Part shown: piece after piece, positions 41,350 to 48,675 of the stretch | Layout of the letters: each line of letters opens with the position of its first letter | Numbering within the stretch: position 1 is the first letter of the stretch | From: Actinomycetota bacterium | GTDB lineage: Bacteria; Actinomycetota; Acidimicrobiia; Acidimicrobiales; VFJN01 | Reading direction: 5' to 3' | Assembly: GCA_009886035.1 (NCBI GenBank) | Contig: VFJN01000035.1 | Coordinates: 1-48,675 of the forward strand | Length of the DNA: 48,675 nucleotides | The notes under the pieces: model-generated | What the model was told of the DNA's origin: nothing | What the model saw: only the letters and a program-made list of their open reading frames with translations | Database searches by the model: none | Made by a program: the position numbers and the translations under genes

Positions 41350-41379
41350 TTGTTACGATTGGGTTGCAGGCCCTACACT
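41350..41379 (+). promoter_or_regulatory. Promoter of the mre operon
   Basis: TTGTTA (41350-41355), an 18-nt spacer and TACACT (41374-41379) form a plausible housekeeping promoter with start near 41386, which leaves a leader of about 100 nt before mreB. Confidence 0.5.
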
Positions 41380-41398
41380 TCGGGATCACAAGGCCAAG

Positions 41399-41417
41399 GG
41401 TCGACTAAAGGTCGACC
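41399..41417. promoter_or_regulatory. GGTCGAC direct repeat in the mreB leader
   Basis: GGTCGAC occurs at 41399-41405 and again at 41410-41416, 11 nt apart, i.e. about one helical turn; each core GTCGAC is itself palindromic. The placement downstream of the likely start site is typical of a repressor or a dimer-binding operator. Regulator unknown. Confidence 0.35.
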
Positions 41418-41489
41418 TTCCAGCGTCAACCTTGTGCGAGTACGCTGTACGAAACGCCCGTGGTAGCTAGCGGAGAGGGTCCCGCCCCC

Positions 41490-42527
41490 ATGTCCGAGAA
41501 CCTTCTTTCATCCATTTTGGGCCGCGACATGGCCGTCGATCTCGGCACCGCGAACACCGTGGTGTATGTGCGAGGTCGGGGCATCGTGCTGAACGAGCCG
41601 TCGGTGGTGGCCATCAACGTTCGTACCGGCCAACCCCTTGCGGTGGGGGTGGAAGCCAAGCGGATGATCGGCCGCACCCCGGCCCATATCCAGGCCATCC
41701 GGCCGCTGAAAGACGGTGTGATCGCCGACTTCGAGATGTGCGAGAAAATGCTCCGGTACTTCATTCAGAAGGTAAACAACCGTCGTTGGAGCAAGCCTCG
41801 CATGGTGATCTGCGTGCCCTCGGGTATCACCGGAGTGGAGCAACGGGCGGTGCAGGAAGCCGCCGAGTATGCCGGTGCGCGCAAGCCCGCTTACATCATC
41901 GAAGAACCCATGGCCGCCGCCATCGGTGCCGGTCTGCCGGTGCAAGAACCCACCGGCAACATGATCGTGGACATCGGCGGTGGCACCACTGAGGTGGCGG
42001 TGATCTCGCTCGGCGGCATCGTGGCCAGTCAGTCGGTGCGCGTGGGGGGCGACGAACTCGACGACTCGATCGTCCAGTTCATCAAGAAGGAGTACAGCCT
42101 GGCGGTCGGTGAGCGCACGGCCGAGGAAGTGAAGATCGCTCTCGGGTCGGCCTGGCCTCTCGAAGAGGAGCTCCACGCCGAGATCCGTGGTCGTGATCTC
42201 GTCACCGGTTTGCCCAAGACAGTCGTCACGACCACCGAGGAGATTCGTGAAGCCATGGGAGAGCCGGTGTCGGCCATCGTCGACGCCGTGAAGTTCACCC
42301 TCGACAAAACCCCTCCGGAGCTCGCCGCCGATATCATGGAAAAGGGCATCACCCTCGCCGGCGGTGGAGCCTTGCTGCACGGCCTCCAGGCCCGCTTGCA
42401 CCACGAGACCGGCATGCCGATTCTGATCGCTCCCGATCCACTCCATGCCGTGGCCATCGGATCCGGCCAGTCCCTGGAAGAGTTCGAGGCGCTCAAGGGC
42501 GTGCTCTTCTCGTCCGCCAACCACTGA
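41490..42527 (+). CDS. mreB: Rod shape-determining protein MreB
   Basis: A 345-residue actin-like protein that guides lateral cell-wall synthesis. [14 protein letters not shown] (phosphate 1), [14 protein letters not shown] (phosphate 2) and [13 protein letters not shown] (adenosine site) are intact. ATG at 41490 gives the usual start; GTG at 41460 would add 10 residues. First gene of mreB-mreC-mreD-mrdA-rodA. Confidence 0.97.
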   Translation: MSENLLSSILGRDMAVDLGTANTVVYVRGRGIVLNEPSVVAINVRTGQPLAVGVEAKRMIGRTPAHIQAIRPLKDGVIADFEMCEKMLRYFIQKVNNRRWSKPRMVICVPSGITGVEQRAVQEAAEYAGARKPAYIIEEPMAAAIGAGLPVQEPTGNMIVDIGGGTTEVAVISLGGIVASQSVRVGGDELDDSIVQFIKKEYSLAVGERTAEEVKIALGSAWPLEEELHAEIRGRDLVTGLPKTVVTTTEEIREAMGEPVSAIVDAVKFTLDKTPPELAADIMEKGITLAGGGALLHGLQARLHHETGMPILIAPDPLHAVAIGSGQSLEEFEALKGVLFSSANH

Positions 42528-42541
42528 CTTCCGCCTAGTTC

Positions 42542-43381
42542 GTGGCTGTTTCCCGTCGCCGCGGCGGACGTTCCCGCTTGATCGTGGCTCTTTTGGTGCT
42601 CACTTCCCTCACCTTGCTCACGCTCGACTTTCGTGATTCTGTCCTGGTTCGTCAGGCACGCGACGCCGCTGGATCGGTGTTTTCTCCACTCAAGGGGGTG
42701 GGGGAGGCGGTGAGCGCTCCCTTTTCCAACGCCTGGCGGGGCATCACCGGCTTTGGGGATGTCCAGAGCGAGAACGACCGACTGCGTGAGCGCGTCGCCG
42801 AGTTGGAGGGGCAGGAGGTACTCAATGCCGCCGCCGCCCAGCAGATGCTCGAACTCACTGCTCAACTCGACCTCGAGTGGATCGGTGCCATCGAAACGGT
42901 CCGGGCGCGCGTGGTGGCTGGATCGGCCTCGAACTTTGCCGAAACGATCGACATCAGCAAGGGCTCGCGTGATGGCATCAAGGTGGGGATGCCCGTGGTG
43001 AACGGAGCGGGGTTGGTGGGCAAGGTTGTGCAGGTCAACGCCCGCCGTTGCACCGTGCAACTCATCACCGACCCGGAGTTTGCCGTTGGTATTCGCTTTC
43101 TGAACGGGGTGACCGGCACCGCCCGCGGTCAGGGTCGGGGTAAGGATCTCATCGTGGATACCCGGCTGGCCCCCGGCGGTGCGGATGTCCCCGAAGTTGG
43201 CGCCGCCATGACCACCAGTGGCATCGACAAGAGTGTGTTCCCCGAAAACATCCCGGTGGCCAAGGTAAAAGAGACCAAGGAGGCCGGCGGTGGCCTCACC
43301 CTCAACCTGGTGGTCAGCCCAATGGCTGATACCGAGAAGTTGGCCTTCGTCACGGTGCTGCTCTGGTCGAGCGGTCTATGA
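42542..43381 (+). CDS. mreC: Rod shape-determining protein MreC
   Basis: A 279-residue bitopic protein. One helix near residues 11-27, a coiled coil (about 75-110, SENDRLRERVAELEGQEVL) and then the beta-barrel outer domain with AETIDISKGSRDGIKVGMPVV. MreC links MreB to PBP2 and RodA. GTG start, 14 nt after mreB; its stop overlaps mreD as ATGA. Confidence 0.95.
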   Translation: MAVSRRRGGRSRLIVALLVLTSLTLLTLDFRDSVLVRQARDAAGSVFSPLKGVGEAVSAPFSNAWRGITGFGDVQSENDRLRERVAELEGQEVLNAAAAQQMLELTAQLDLEWIGAIETVRARVVAGSASNFAETIDISKGSRDGIKVGMPVVNGAGLVGKVVQVNARRCTVQLITDPEFAVGIRFLNGVTGTARGQGRGKDLIVDTRLAPGGADVPEVGAAMTTSGIDKSVFPENIPVAKVKETKEAGGGLTLNLVVSPMADTEKLAFVTVLLWSSGL

Positions 43382-43905
43382 GGCCTTCCGGTTCCGCTCT
43401 GGTGGCGGCGCGCCTTTCGTTGGTCATGGTCATCGCCCTGACGTTCCAGTTGGCCATCGCCCCCCGTATCGAGTTGTTCGGAGTGCATGGCGATCTGATG
43501 CTGCTCATCGCCATTGCCGCGGGGCTGACCGCCGGTCCGGAGCGGGGGGCCACCATCGGCTTCGTTGTCGGTCTGGTCTATGACCTGAGTTTGCCGATGC
43601 CCCTGGGCCTCTCGGCCCTCACCTTCGCACTGATGGCCTACGCCGTGGGGTACCTCCAGGACTCGGTCCTCAGGGCGGCATGGTGGATCCCGGTGGTGAC
43701 CGCGGCCGCGGCCAGCGCGTTCGGTGTCATTCTGTACGGCGTGTTCGCCACCATGGTAGGGCAGGACCTTGTGTCGCCCTCGCTGCTCAAGGTTGCCCTC
43801 GTGGTGGCCTTCCTCAATGCCCTGGCGGCGCCCGTCGTCGTGCCGGTGATGCGATGGGCCACCGCTTCGGGCAGTGGCGTGCGGTCCCGGTCGGTTTACC
43901 GATGA
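43378..43905 (+). CDS. mreD: Rod shape-determining protein MreD
   Basis: A 175-residue membrane protein with about five or six helices, including GLVYDLSLPMPLGLSALTFA, typical of MreD. It belongs to the elongasome with MreC. Overlaps mreC and mrdA by 4 nt each (ATGA). Confidence 0.92.
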   Translation: MRPSGSALVAARLSLVMVIALTFQLAIAPRIELFGVHGDLMLLIAIAAGLTAGPERGATIGFVVGLVYDLSLPMPLGLSALTFALMAYAVGYLQDSVLRAAWWIPVVTAAAASAFGVILYGVFATMVGQDLVSPSLLKVALVVAFLNALAAPVVVPVMRWATASGSGVRSRSVYR

Positions 43906-45902
43906 AAAAAGACGCCCCGGGCATGCGCCTGTCGATCCTGGGCATCGTGGTGGTGGCCCTATTCACCTCGCTGTTTGCCAGGCTCTGGTACCTCCAGGTC
44001 ATGGCTACCGACGAGTTCCAGGTGGTGGCCCAGGCCAACCGGGTGCGGGTGGTGCCGGTGGAGGCTCCCCGCGGCCGCATCCTCGACGTCACGGGCAAGG
44101 TGCTCGTCGACAACGCCATCTCGGTACAGGTCACCATCGACCGGACCGTGCTCGAGAAACTGGAGAAGGATGAACGCGCCACCGTTCTCGCCTCTCTCGC
44201 CGAGGCCCTCTCCCGAGCCTCGAAGGCTAAGACGGTGGCCGACATCGAGACCGACCTGGCCAACCAGCGGTACAGCCCCTACGTGCCGGTGCCGGTGGCC
44301 AGCGACGTGCCCGAAGATTTGAAAATCTGGTTGGATGAACGCGCCGCCGAATTTCCGGGGGTCTCGGCGGTCCGTGTCGCCGTCCGTTATTACCCCTACG
44401 GGAGCCTCGGTGCCCATGTCCTCGGCTACACCGGCCAGATCAACGACACCGAGTTCGAGGGGGTGGCGGACTCCGACAAGCCCTACACGCTGAACGACGA
44501 GATCGGGAAGTCTGGCCTGGAACTCCAGTACGAGTCGTATCTGCGAGGAACTCCTGGCACCCGTGAGATCGAAGTGGATGCCGCCAACGAACCGATTCGC
44601 GACATCGGTGGCGACCCACCGATTCCGGGCGACGATGTGGTCCTCAACCTGAACATCGACGTGCAGGCCCAGGCCGAGCAGGCTCTCAAGACCGGGCTTA
44701 CCTTTGCCCAGCGCCGCGCCTGCGCGGGTTGCAAGGGTGGGGTCGTCGCCGAGGTGGGTTCGACGGTGGTGCTCGATGCCCGCACCGGGGCGGTGGTGGC
44801 GATGGCTTCTTATCCCACGTACAACCCAGCCGATTTCATCGACGGGATCAGCGACTCAGAGTTTGCCTACCTCGACGACCCGGCCAACTTCTCGCCCCAG
44901 AACAACTACGCCATCCAGGGTCAGTACGCGCCAGGGTCCACCTTCAAGCCCTTCACGGCGGAGGCTGGGTTGTCGGCGGGGATCCTCACCCCCCAGACCA
45001 CCATCAACGACAGCGGTTCCTTTGCTGTCCCCGGTTGTACCGGCGACTCCTGCATCTTCCGGAACGACAACGGCAAGGCCTACGGGACCGTGAACCTGAG
45101 CCGTTCCCTCACGGTGTCCTCCGATGTCTTCTTCTACGGCCTAGGGGCGCGATTCTGGCGGGAACAGGATGCCCTGGGAGGCCCCGAAGCGTTTCGGAGC
45201 CTGCTGGAGCGCTGGGGTTTCTCCAAAGACACGGGTATCGATCTCCCCTATGAGCAGTCGGGCCGTATTCCCTCTCCGCAGTGGCTCACGAAGTTCTGCC
45301 AGGAGGTGGACTGTCTCGAGGCCACCTGGCGCACCGGCGACAACGTGAATATGGCGGTGGGGCAGGGGTCGGTCCTTCTCACTCCCCTCCAGATCGCCGG
45401 TGCCTACGCCGCCATCGGGAACGGCGGGATCGTGTGGACTCCGTACATGGTGAAGCAGATCCTCGACGGTGTCACTGGTGAAGTCATCAAGACGATCGAG
45501 CCGAAGGAGTTGAGTCGGGTGGAGCTGCTCCCTGAATGGCGCGCCGCCATTGTGGACGGCCTGCAGGGAGTGACGACCCGCGAGGGCGGCACCGCCACCG
45601 GTGCCTTCAGTGGCTTCAATTCGGTGGCCTACCCCGTGGCGGCCAAGACGGGAACGGCCCAGGTCGGGTCGAAGAAAGCGCCCAACGCCGTGTTCGGCTC
45701 GTTCGCCCCGGCCGGCAATCCGCAGTACGCGATCTCGGTGCTTCTCCAGGAGGCAGGCTATGGCGGCACGACCGCCGCCCCTGTGGCGCGTCGGCTCTAT
45801 GACGTGCTCTCTGGTTCGATTCCGCTCACACCGGCTCCCCTGGGCGGTAAATTCGACGATTTGACGACGCTGGCTCCCGAACCGGGCGACGTGCGCGACT
45901 GA
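43902..45902 (+). CDS. mrdA: Penicillin-binding protein 2
   Basis: A 666-residue class B transpeptidase of the elongation machinery. One N-terminal helix (about 10-30), the dimerisation domain with RGRILDVTGKVLV, then the catalytic domain: Ser346-x2-Lys349 (GSTFK), Ser-Ser-Asp (second motif) and Lys582-Thr-Gly584 (KTGTAQVG). It cross-links peptidoglycan made by RodA, encoded next. The ATG overlaps the mreD stop. Confidence 0.96.
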   Translation: MKKDAPGMRLSILGIVVVALFTSLFARLWYLQVMATDEFQVVAQANRVRVVPVEAPRGRILDVTGKVLVDNAISVQVTIDRTVLEKLEKDERATVLASLAEALSRASKAKTVADIETDLANQRYSPYVPVPVASDVPEDLKIWLDERAAEFPGVSAVRVAVRYYPYGSLGAHVLGYTGQINDTEFEGVADSDKPYTLNDEIGKSGLELQYESYLRGTPGTREIEVDAANEPIRDIGGDPPIPGDDVVLNLNIDVQAQAEQALKTGLTFAQRRACAGCKGGVVAEVGSTVVLDARTGAVVAMASYPTYNPADFIDGISDSEFAYLDDPANFSPQNNYAIQGQYAPGSTFKPFTAEAGLSAGILTPQTTINDSGSFAVPGCTGDSCIFRNDNGKAYGTVNLSRSLTVSSDVFFYGLGARFWREQDALGGPEAFRSLLERWGFSKDTGIDLPYEQSGRIPSPQWLTKFCQEVDCLEATWRTGDNVNMAVGQGSVLLTPLQIAGAYAAIGNGGIVWTPYMVKQILDGVTGEVIKTIEPKELSRVELLPEWRAAIVDGLQGVTTREGGTATGAFSGFNSVAYPVAAKTGTAQVGSKKAPNAVFGSFAPAGNPQYAISVLLQEAGYGGTTAAPVARRLYDVLSGSIPLTPAPLGGKFDDLTTLAPEPGDVRD

Positions 45903-47080
45903 TGGCCGCTCCCACCAACTTCTCGTCGCGAAATCAGGTGGCTCCAGGAGCGGCCGGTCGGCTCTCCCGTAACCCGTCGGCGCCGTGGCGCCACATCGAC
46001 CTCTTACTGCTCGGCTGTGTGCTGGCCGTGTGCGTGCTGGGTTGTCTCATGGTGTTCAGCTCCACGCGGGGGAGCGACCCGACCGCCTTCGACACCACGT
46101 TGGTGGCGAAGCAGGCGCTCTTCATGGGCATCGGGATTGTCCTCATGGCGATGGTGGCCCTGGTGGACTACCGCCGCTATCGGGAATGGGCGCCGGCCGC
46201 CTATGGCGTGGTGTTGCTGTTGTTGGTGATGGTGGTGTCGGGTTTGGGGAGCGAGAGCAAGGGCTCTCAGGCCTGGTTCCAGCTCGGTCCGTTCCAGTTG
46301 CAACCCTCAGAGCCCGCCAAGATCGTGGTGATCGTGATGCTGGCTTCGCTGCTGGAACAGTTCAATCAGGAGCTGAATGTCCAACGCTTGATCATGGTGT
46401 TGGCGGTGCCAGGCCTGCCGATGGCCTTGATCATGTTGCAGCCCGACCTCGGTACGGCGTTGGTATTTGTGGCTATCACGATGGGGATGCTTCTCATCGG
46501 GGGTGTGCAGGGCCGACACATCGCCGCGCTCACGCTCCTGGGTATCGTGGGGGTGGGCATCGTGCTGAATTCGGGCATGCTTCAGGAGTATCAGAAGTGC
46601 CGTTTCACGTCGTTCCTCGAGACAGAAAGCCGGGTGTGCATCGAGCGCGACGCGTCGTACAACCAGGACCAAGCCAAAGTGGCCATTGGGTCGGGCGGCT
46701 GGCTCGGTGCCGGTCTCGGTCAGGGCACTCAGACCCGGCTGGGGATCGTGCCCGAACAGCACACCGACTTCATCTTCACGGCGGTGGGGGAGGAGTTGGG
46801 CTTTGTGGGATCGGGCACCCTTCTGACCCTGCTCGGGCTGATGGCGTGGCGCATCTGGCGGGCGGCCCAGTTGGCGCGTGATCCGCTCGGCACCCTGATC
46901 TGCGTCGGCGTACTGTCGCTGTTTGTGTTTCAGGTGTTCGAGAACGTGGGGATGACTATGGGGATCATGCCGGTCACCGGAATCCCCTTACCGTTCATGA
47001 GCTACGGCGGATCGAGCACCCTCACGGCTTTCGTCGCCATGGGGCTCGTCATGAACGTCCACATGCGCCGTTTCACCTGA
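45902..47080 (+). CDS. rodA: SEDS glycosyltransferase RodA
   Basis: A 392-residue peptidoglycan polymerase of the SEDS family with about ten helices. LQPDLGTALVF, WLGAGLGQGTQTRLGIVPEQHTDFIF and PVTGIPLPFMSYGGSS are the family hallmarks, with the catalytic Asp in the outer loop. The cytoplasmic N-terminus is rich in Ser and Pro. Starts on the last base of the mrdA stop. RodA rather than FtsW is inferred from the operon. Confidence 0.95.
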   Translation: MAAPTNFSSRNQVAPGAAGRLSRNPSAPWRHIDLLLLGCVLAVCVLGCLMVFSSTRGSDPTAFDTTLVAKQALFMGIGIVLMAMVALVDYRRYREWAPAAYGVVLLLLVMVVSGLGSESKGSQAWFQLGPFQLQPSEPAKIVVIVMLASLLEQFNQELNVQRLIMVLAVPGLPMALIMLQPDLGTALVFVAITMGMLLIGGVQGRHIAALTLLGIVGVGIVLNSGMLQEYQKCRFTSFLETESRVCIERDASYNQDQAKVAIGSGGWLGAGLGQGTQTRLGIVPEQHTDFIFTAVGEELGFVGSGTLLTLLGLMAWRIWRAAQLARDPLGTLICVGVLSLFVFQVFENVGMTMGIMPVTGIPLPFMSYGGSSTLTAFVAMGLVMNVHMRRFT

Positions 47081-47344
47081 TCCGCGGAACGGCAAGGATC
47101 GCGAAGATGGCGGGGGATGCGGTCGATCGGGCACCCATCGAGGAGCGCTGGGCAACCCTGGTCGCCACGCCCCACTGGGCTGGCCCTGGCCATCAGCCAT
47201 CTCGGCGGTGACGACCGGACCATACCGCGGGGCCAGCACGCCCTCGCGGCCGTGCTCGACGACCCTGATTGAGCGTCGCCAGCCCTTCTCGGACCCCCAC
47301 CCAGCCCGCTGACCTGGGATGTCGGCTCGCCGGGGGTGGTCCGG
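47081..47344. other. Spacer with a possible broken ORF
   Basis: About 280 nt without a clear gene. From ATG 47107 one frame reads MAGDAVDRAPIEERWATLV and the adjacent frame continues GLALAISHLGGDDRTIPRGQ and ends HALAAVLDDPD at 47271; a one-base shift near 47180 would join them. This could be a decayed gene or chance in GC-rich DNA. Confidence 0.25.
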
Positions 47345-47350
47345 TAGTGT
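47345..47350 (+). promoter_or_regulatory. -10-like TAGTGT before the radical SAM gene
   Basis: TAGTGT ends 10 nt before the ATG at 47361. Confidence 0.45.
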
Positions 47351-47360
47351 GGTGCGCACG

Positions 47361-48675
47361 ATGGTAGATGTATGGGCTCGCCTGGAGCCGCACCTCGCCT
47401 CGGTCCAGAAGCCGGCGCGCTACATCGGCTGCGAGCTCTGTGCTGAGGTTCCGCCGCCCGCCCCGCACCGGGTCGGGTGGCTGCTGGTGTACCCCGACAC
47501 CTACGAGATCGGGCTCCCTAATCAGGGCCTACAGATCCTTTACGAGATCCTCAACGAGCGGCCGGATGCCCGCGCCGAGCGGTCCTATGCCCCCTGGACA
47601 GACCTCGAGGAGGTGTTGCGACGGGAGAACATTCCCCTCTTTTCCGTCGATACCCACCGCAGCGCCGACGAGTTCGATGTGATTGCTTTCAACCTGTCGG
47701 CCGAGTTGGTGTACACGAACGTGCTCAACTGCATCGATCTCGCGGGGGTACCGGTGCGGTCGGAGGATCGACAGGTTGAGCATCCCCTCATCGGGGCCGG
47801 TGGCCACGCCACCTATAACCCCGAGCCGCTGGCCGACTTCCTCGATTTTGTGGTTCTCGGCGATGGCGAGGAGGTGGTGGGGGAGATCAACGCCGTCGTG
47901 GCGGCATGGATTGCCGGTGGTCGGACGGCCCGTATCGATGTGCTCCGTGCCCTCGCGCGGATCGAGGGTGTGTACGTCCCTGCCCTCTATGAGCCGTCCT
48001 ACCTGCCCGACGGCTGCTTGGAGGTCACGGCCCCGATCGATGCGGCCGCTCCCGCCGTGGTGGAAAAGCGCACCATCGCCGATCTGGGTGATTGGCCGTA
48101 CCCGAAACAACAGATCGTGCCCCTCACCGAGGTGGTGCACGACCGCCTCAACGTGGAGGTTTTCCGGGGGTGCACCCGGGGCTGTCGGTTCTGTCAGGCC
48201 GGGATGATCACGCGCCCGGTGCGGGAGCGCCCCGCCGATCAGGTGCGGGAGATGGTTCAGCAGGGGATCCGCCGCACGGGCTACGACGAGGTCGCTCTCA
48301 CCAGCCTGTCCACCGCCGATTTCTCTGGCATCGAAGACGTAGTGACGTCGGCCATGGATGATTCGGTGGGCTGCGGGAATGTGTCGGTGAGCCTCCCGAG
48401 CCTACGGGTGGATGCGTTCACGGTGGGGGTGGCGGCCCAGATCCAAAAGGCGCGCCGCACCGGCCTCACTTTTGCCCCGGAGGCGGGTTCTTGGCGGATG
48501 CGTCAGGTGATCAACAAGTTGATCACCGAAGAAGATCTTTACGCGGCGGTGGACTCAGCCTTTAGTCAGGGTTGGCGCCGGGTGAAGCTCTACTTCCTTG
48601 TGGGGCTGCCCACCGAGACCGACGAAGACACGTTGGGCATCGTTGAGTTGGCGAGTCGTTGCCTGCAGTTGGCGA
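47361..48675 (+). CDS. TIGR03960-like B12-binding radical SAM protein, 5' part
   Basis: The first 438 codons of a gene that leaves the window. Residues 1-170 resemble a B12-binding-like domain (VGWLLVYPDTYEIGLPNQGL, VIAFNLSAELVYTNVL). The radical SAM motif Cys-x3-Cys-x2-Cys (FRGCTRGCRFCQAG) is near residue 275, followed by GYDEVALTSLSTADF and APEAGSWRMRQVINK. This matches the TIGR03960 family, often followed by a TIGR03936 domain protein and RNase G; the reaction is unknown. The start ATG at 47361 is fixed by length and the promoter box. Confidence 0.88.
   Translation, partial: MVDVWARLEPHLASVQKPARYIGCELCAEVPPPAPHRVGWLLVYPDTYEIGLPNQGLQILYEILNERPDARAERSYAPWTDLEEVLRRENIPLFSVDTHRSADEFDVIAFNLSAELVYTNVLNCIDLAGVPVRSEDRQVEHPLIGAGGHATYNPEPLADFLDFVVLGDGEEVVGEINAVVAAWIAGGRTARIDVLRALARIEGVYVPALYEPSYLPDGCLEVTAPIDAAAPAVVEKRTIADLGDWPYPKQQIVPLTEVVHDRLNVEVFRGCTRGCRFCQAGMITRPVRERPADQVREMVQQGIRRTGYDEVALTSLSTADFSGIEDVVTSAMDDSVGCGNVSVSLPSLRVDAFTVGVAAQIQKARRTGLTFAPEAGSWRMRQVINKLITEEDLYAAVDSAFSQGWRRVKLYFLVGLPTETDEDTLGIVELASRCLQLA

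Noticed and set aside
41822-42100. Frames antisense to mreB
   Set aside because: His/Gly/Asp-rich shadows without start signals.
1-48675. CRISPR array, transposase, phage or defence genes
   Set aside because: No regularly spaced repeats and no recombinase, transposase, nuclease-defence or phage structural motifs were seen in any frame.

Overview
The window is a high-GC bacterial chromosome segment (about 65% GC by eye, codons mostly ending in G or C) packed with housekeeping genes. Several things point to an actinobacterium, probably an Acidimicrobiia-like lineage: the DUF3499 / manB / SIS-isomerase / ahcY neighbourhood, a CysM-type cysteine synthase behind a Mec-like JAMM protease, two separate clpP loci, an RskA-type anti-sigma factor, GTG and TTG starts, and tRNA genes without an encoded CCA. 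The class assignment is inference. The organism probably makes a lateral cell wall and grows as a rod (mreBCD, PBP2, RodA).

Layout. 1-9137: end of a DUF3499 gene, a CPBP protease, then a surface-glycan block (900-residue membrane protein, GtrA-GT2 fusion, phosphomannomutase, Trm112-like protein, SIS-type sugar-phosphate isomerase) and adenosylhomocysteinase with a structured leader. 9198-16571: a minus-strand secreted protein, comF, hpf, secA, prfB, ftsE, ftsX. 16584-20903: Flp-type pilin, crotonase, an SCO6745-like protein, NudC, then a minus-strand set (unknown ORF, cupin, Nudix). 21354-22288: tmRNA and smpB. 22346-26968: mec-like/cysM, arsC-like, GNAT, murI, rph, rdgB. 27011-32475: D-threonine-aldolase-like enzyme, tRNA-Leu, a first clpP, lipoprotein/rpe, RNA methyltransferase, ECF sigma and anti-sigma. 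32476-36164: an accessory-looking stretch with a GT-C-like membrane protein between two copies of a ~35-nt repeat, five tRNA genes (Lys, His, Arg, Gly, Pro) and a signal-peptidase-like protein without catalytic residues. 36244-41349: tig, a second clpP, clpX, folC, ndk. 41490-47080: mreB-mreC-mreD-mrdA-rodA. 47361 to the end: a radical SAM gene cut by the window edge.

How the genes work together. Three functional themes dominate: envelope building (glycan block, murI, the mre/rod operon, ftsEX), protein fate (secA, prfB, hpf, tmRNA/SmpB, trigger factor/ClpP/ClpX), and nucleotide or sulfur housekeeping (rph, rdgB, ndk, NudC, ahcY, cysM). Many genes are joined by 1- to 8-nt stop/start overlaps, so translational coupling is common. 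At operon heads a TANNNT hexamer repeatedly lies only 6-12 nt before the start codon with no Shine-Dalgarno sequence, which suggests widespread leaderless mRNAs. No CRISPR array, transposase, phage module or recognisable defence system is present. The features most likely to be new are the pseudo-signal-peptidase with its overlapping leader ORF, the repeat-flanked GT-C gene beside the tRNA cluster, the ahcY leader, and the coupled unknown-cupin-Nudix set downstream of tmRNA.
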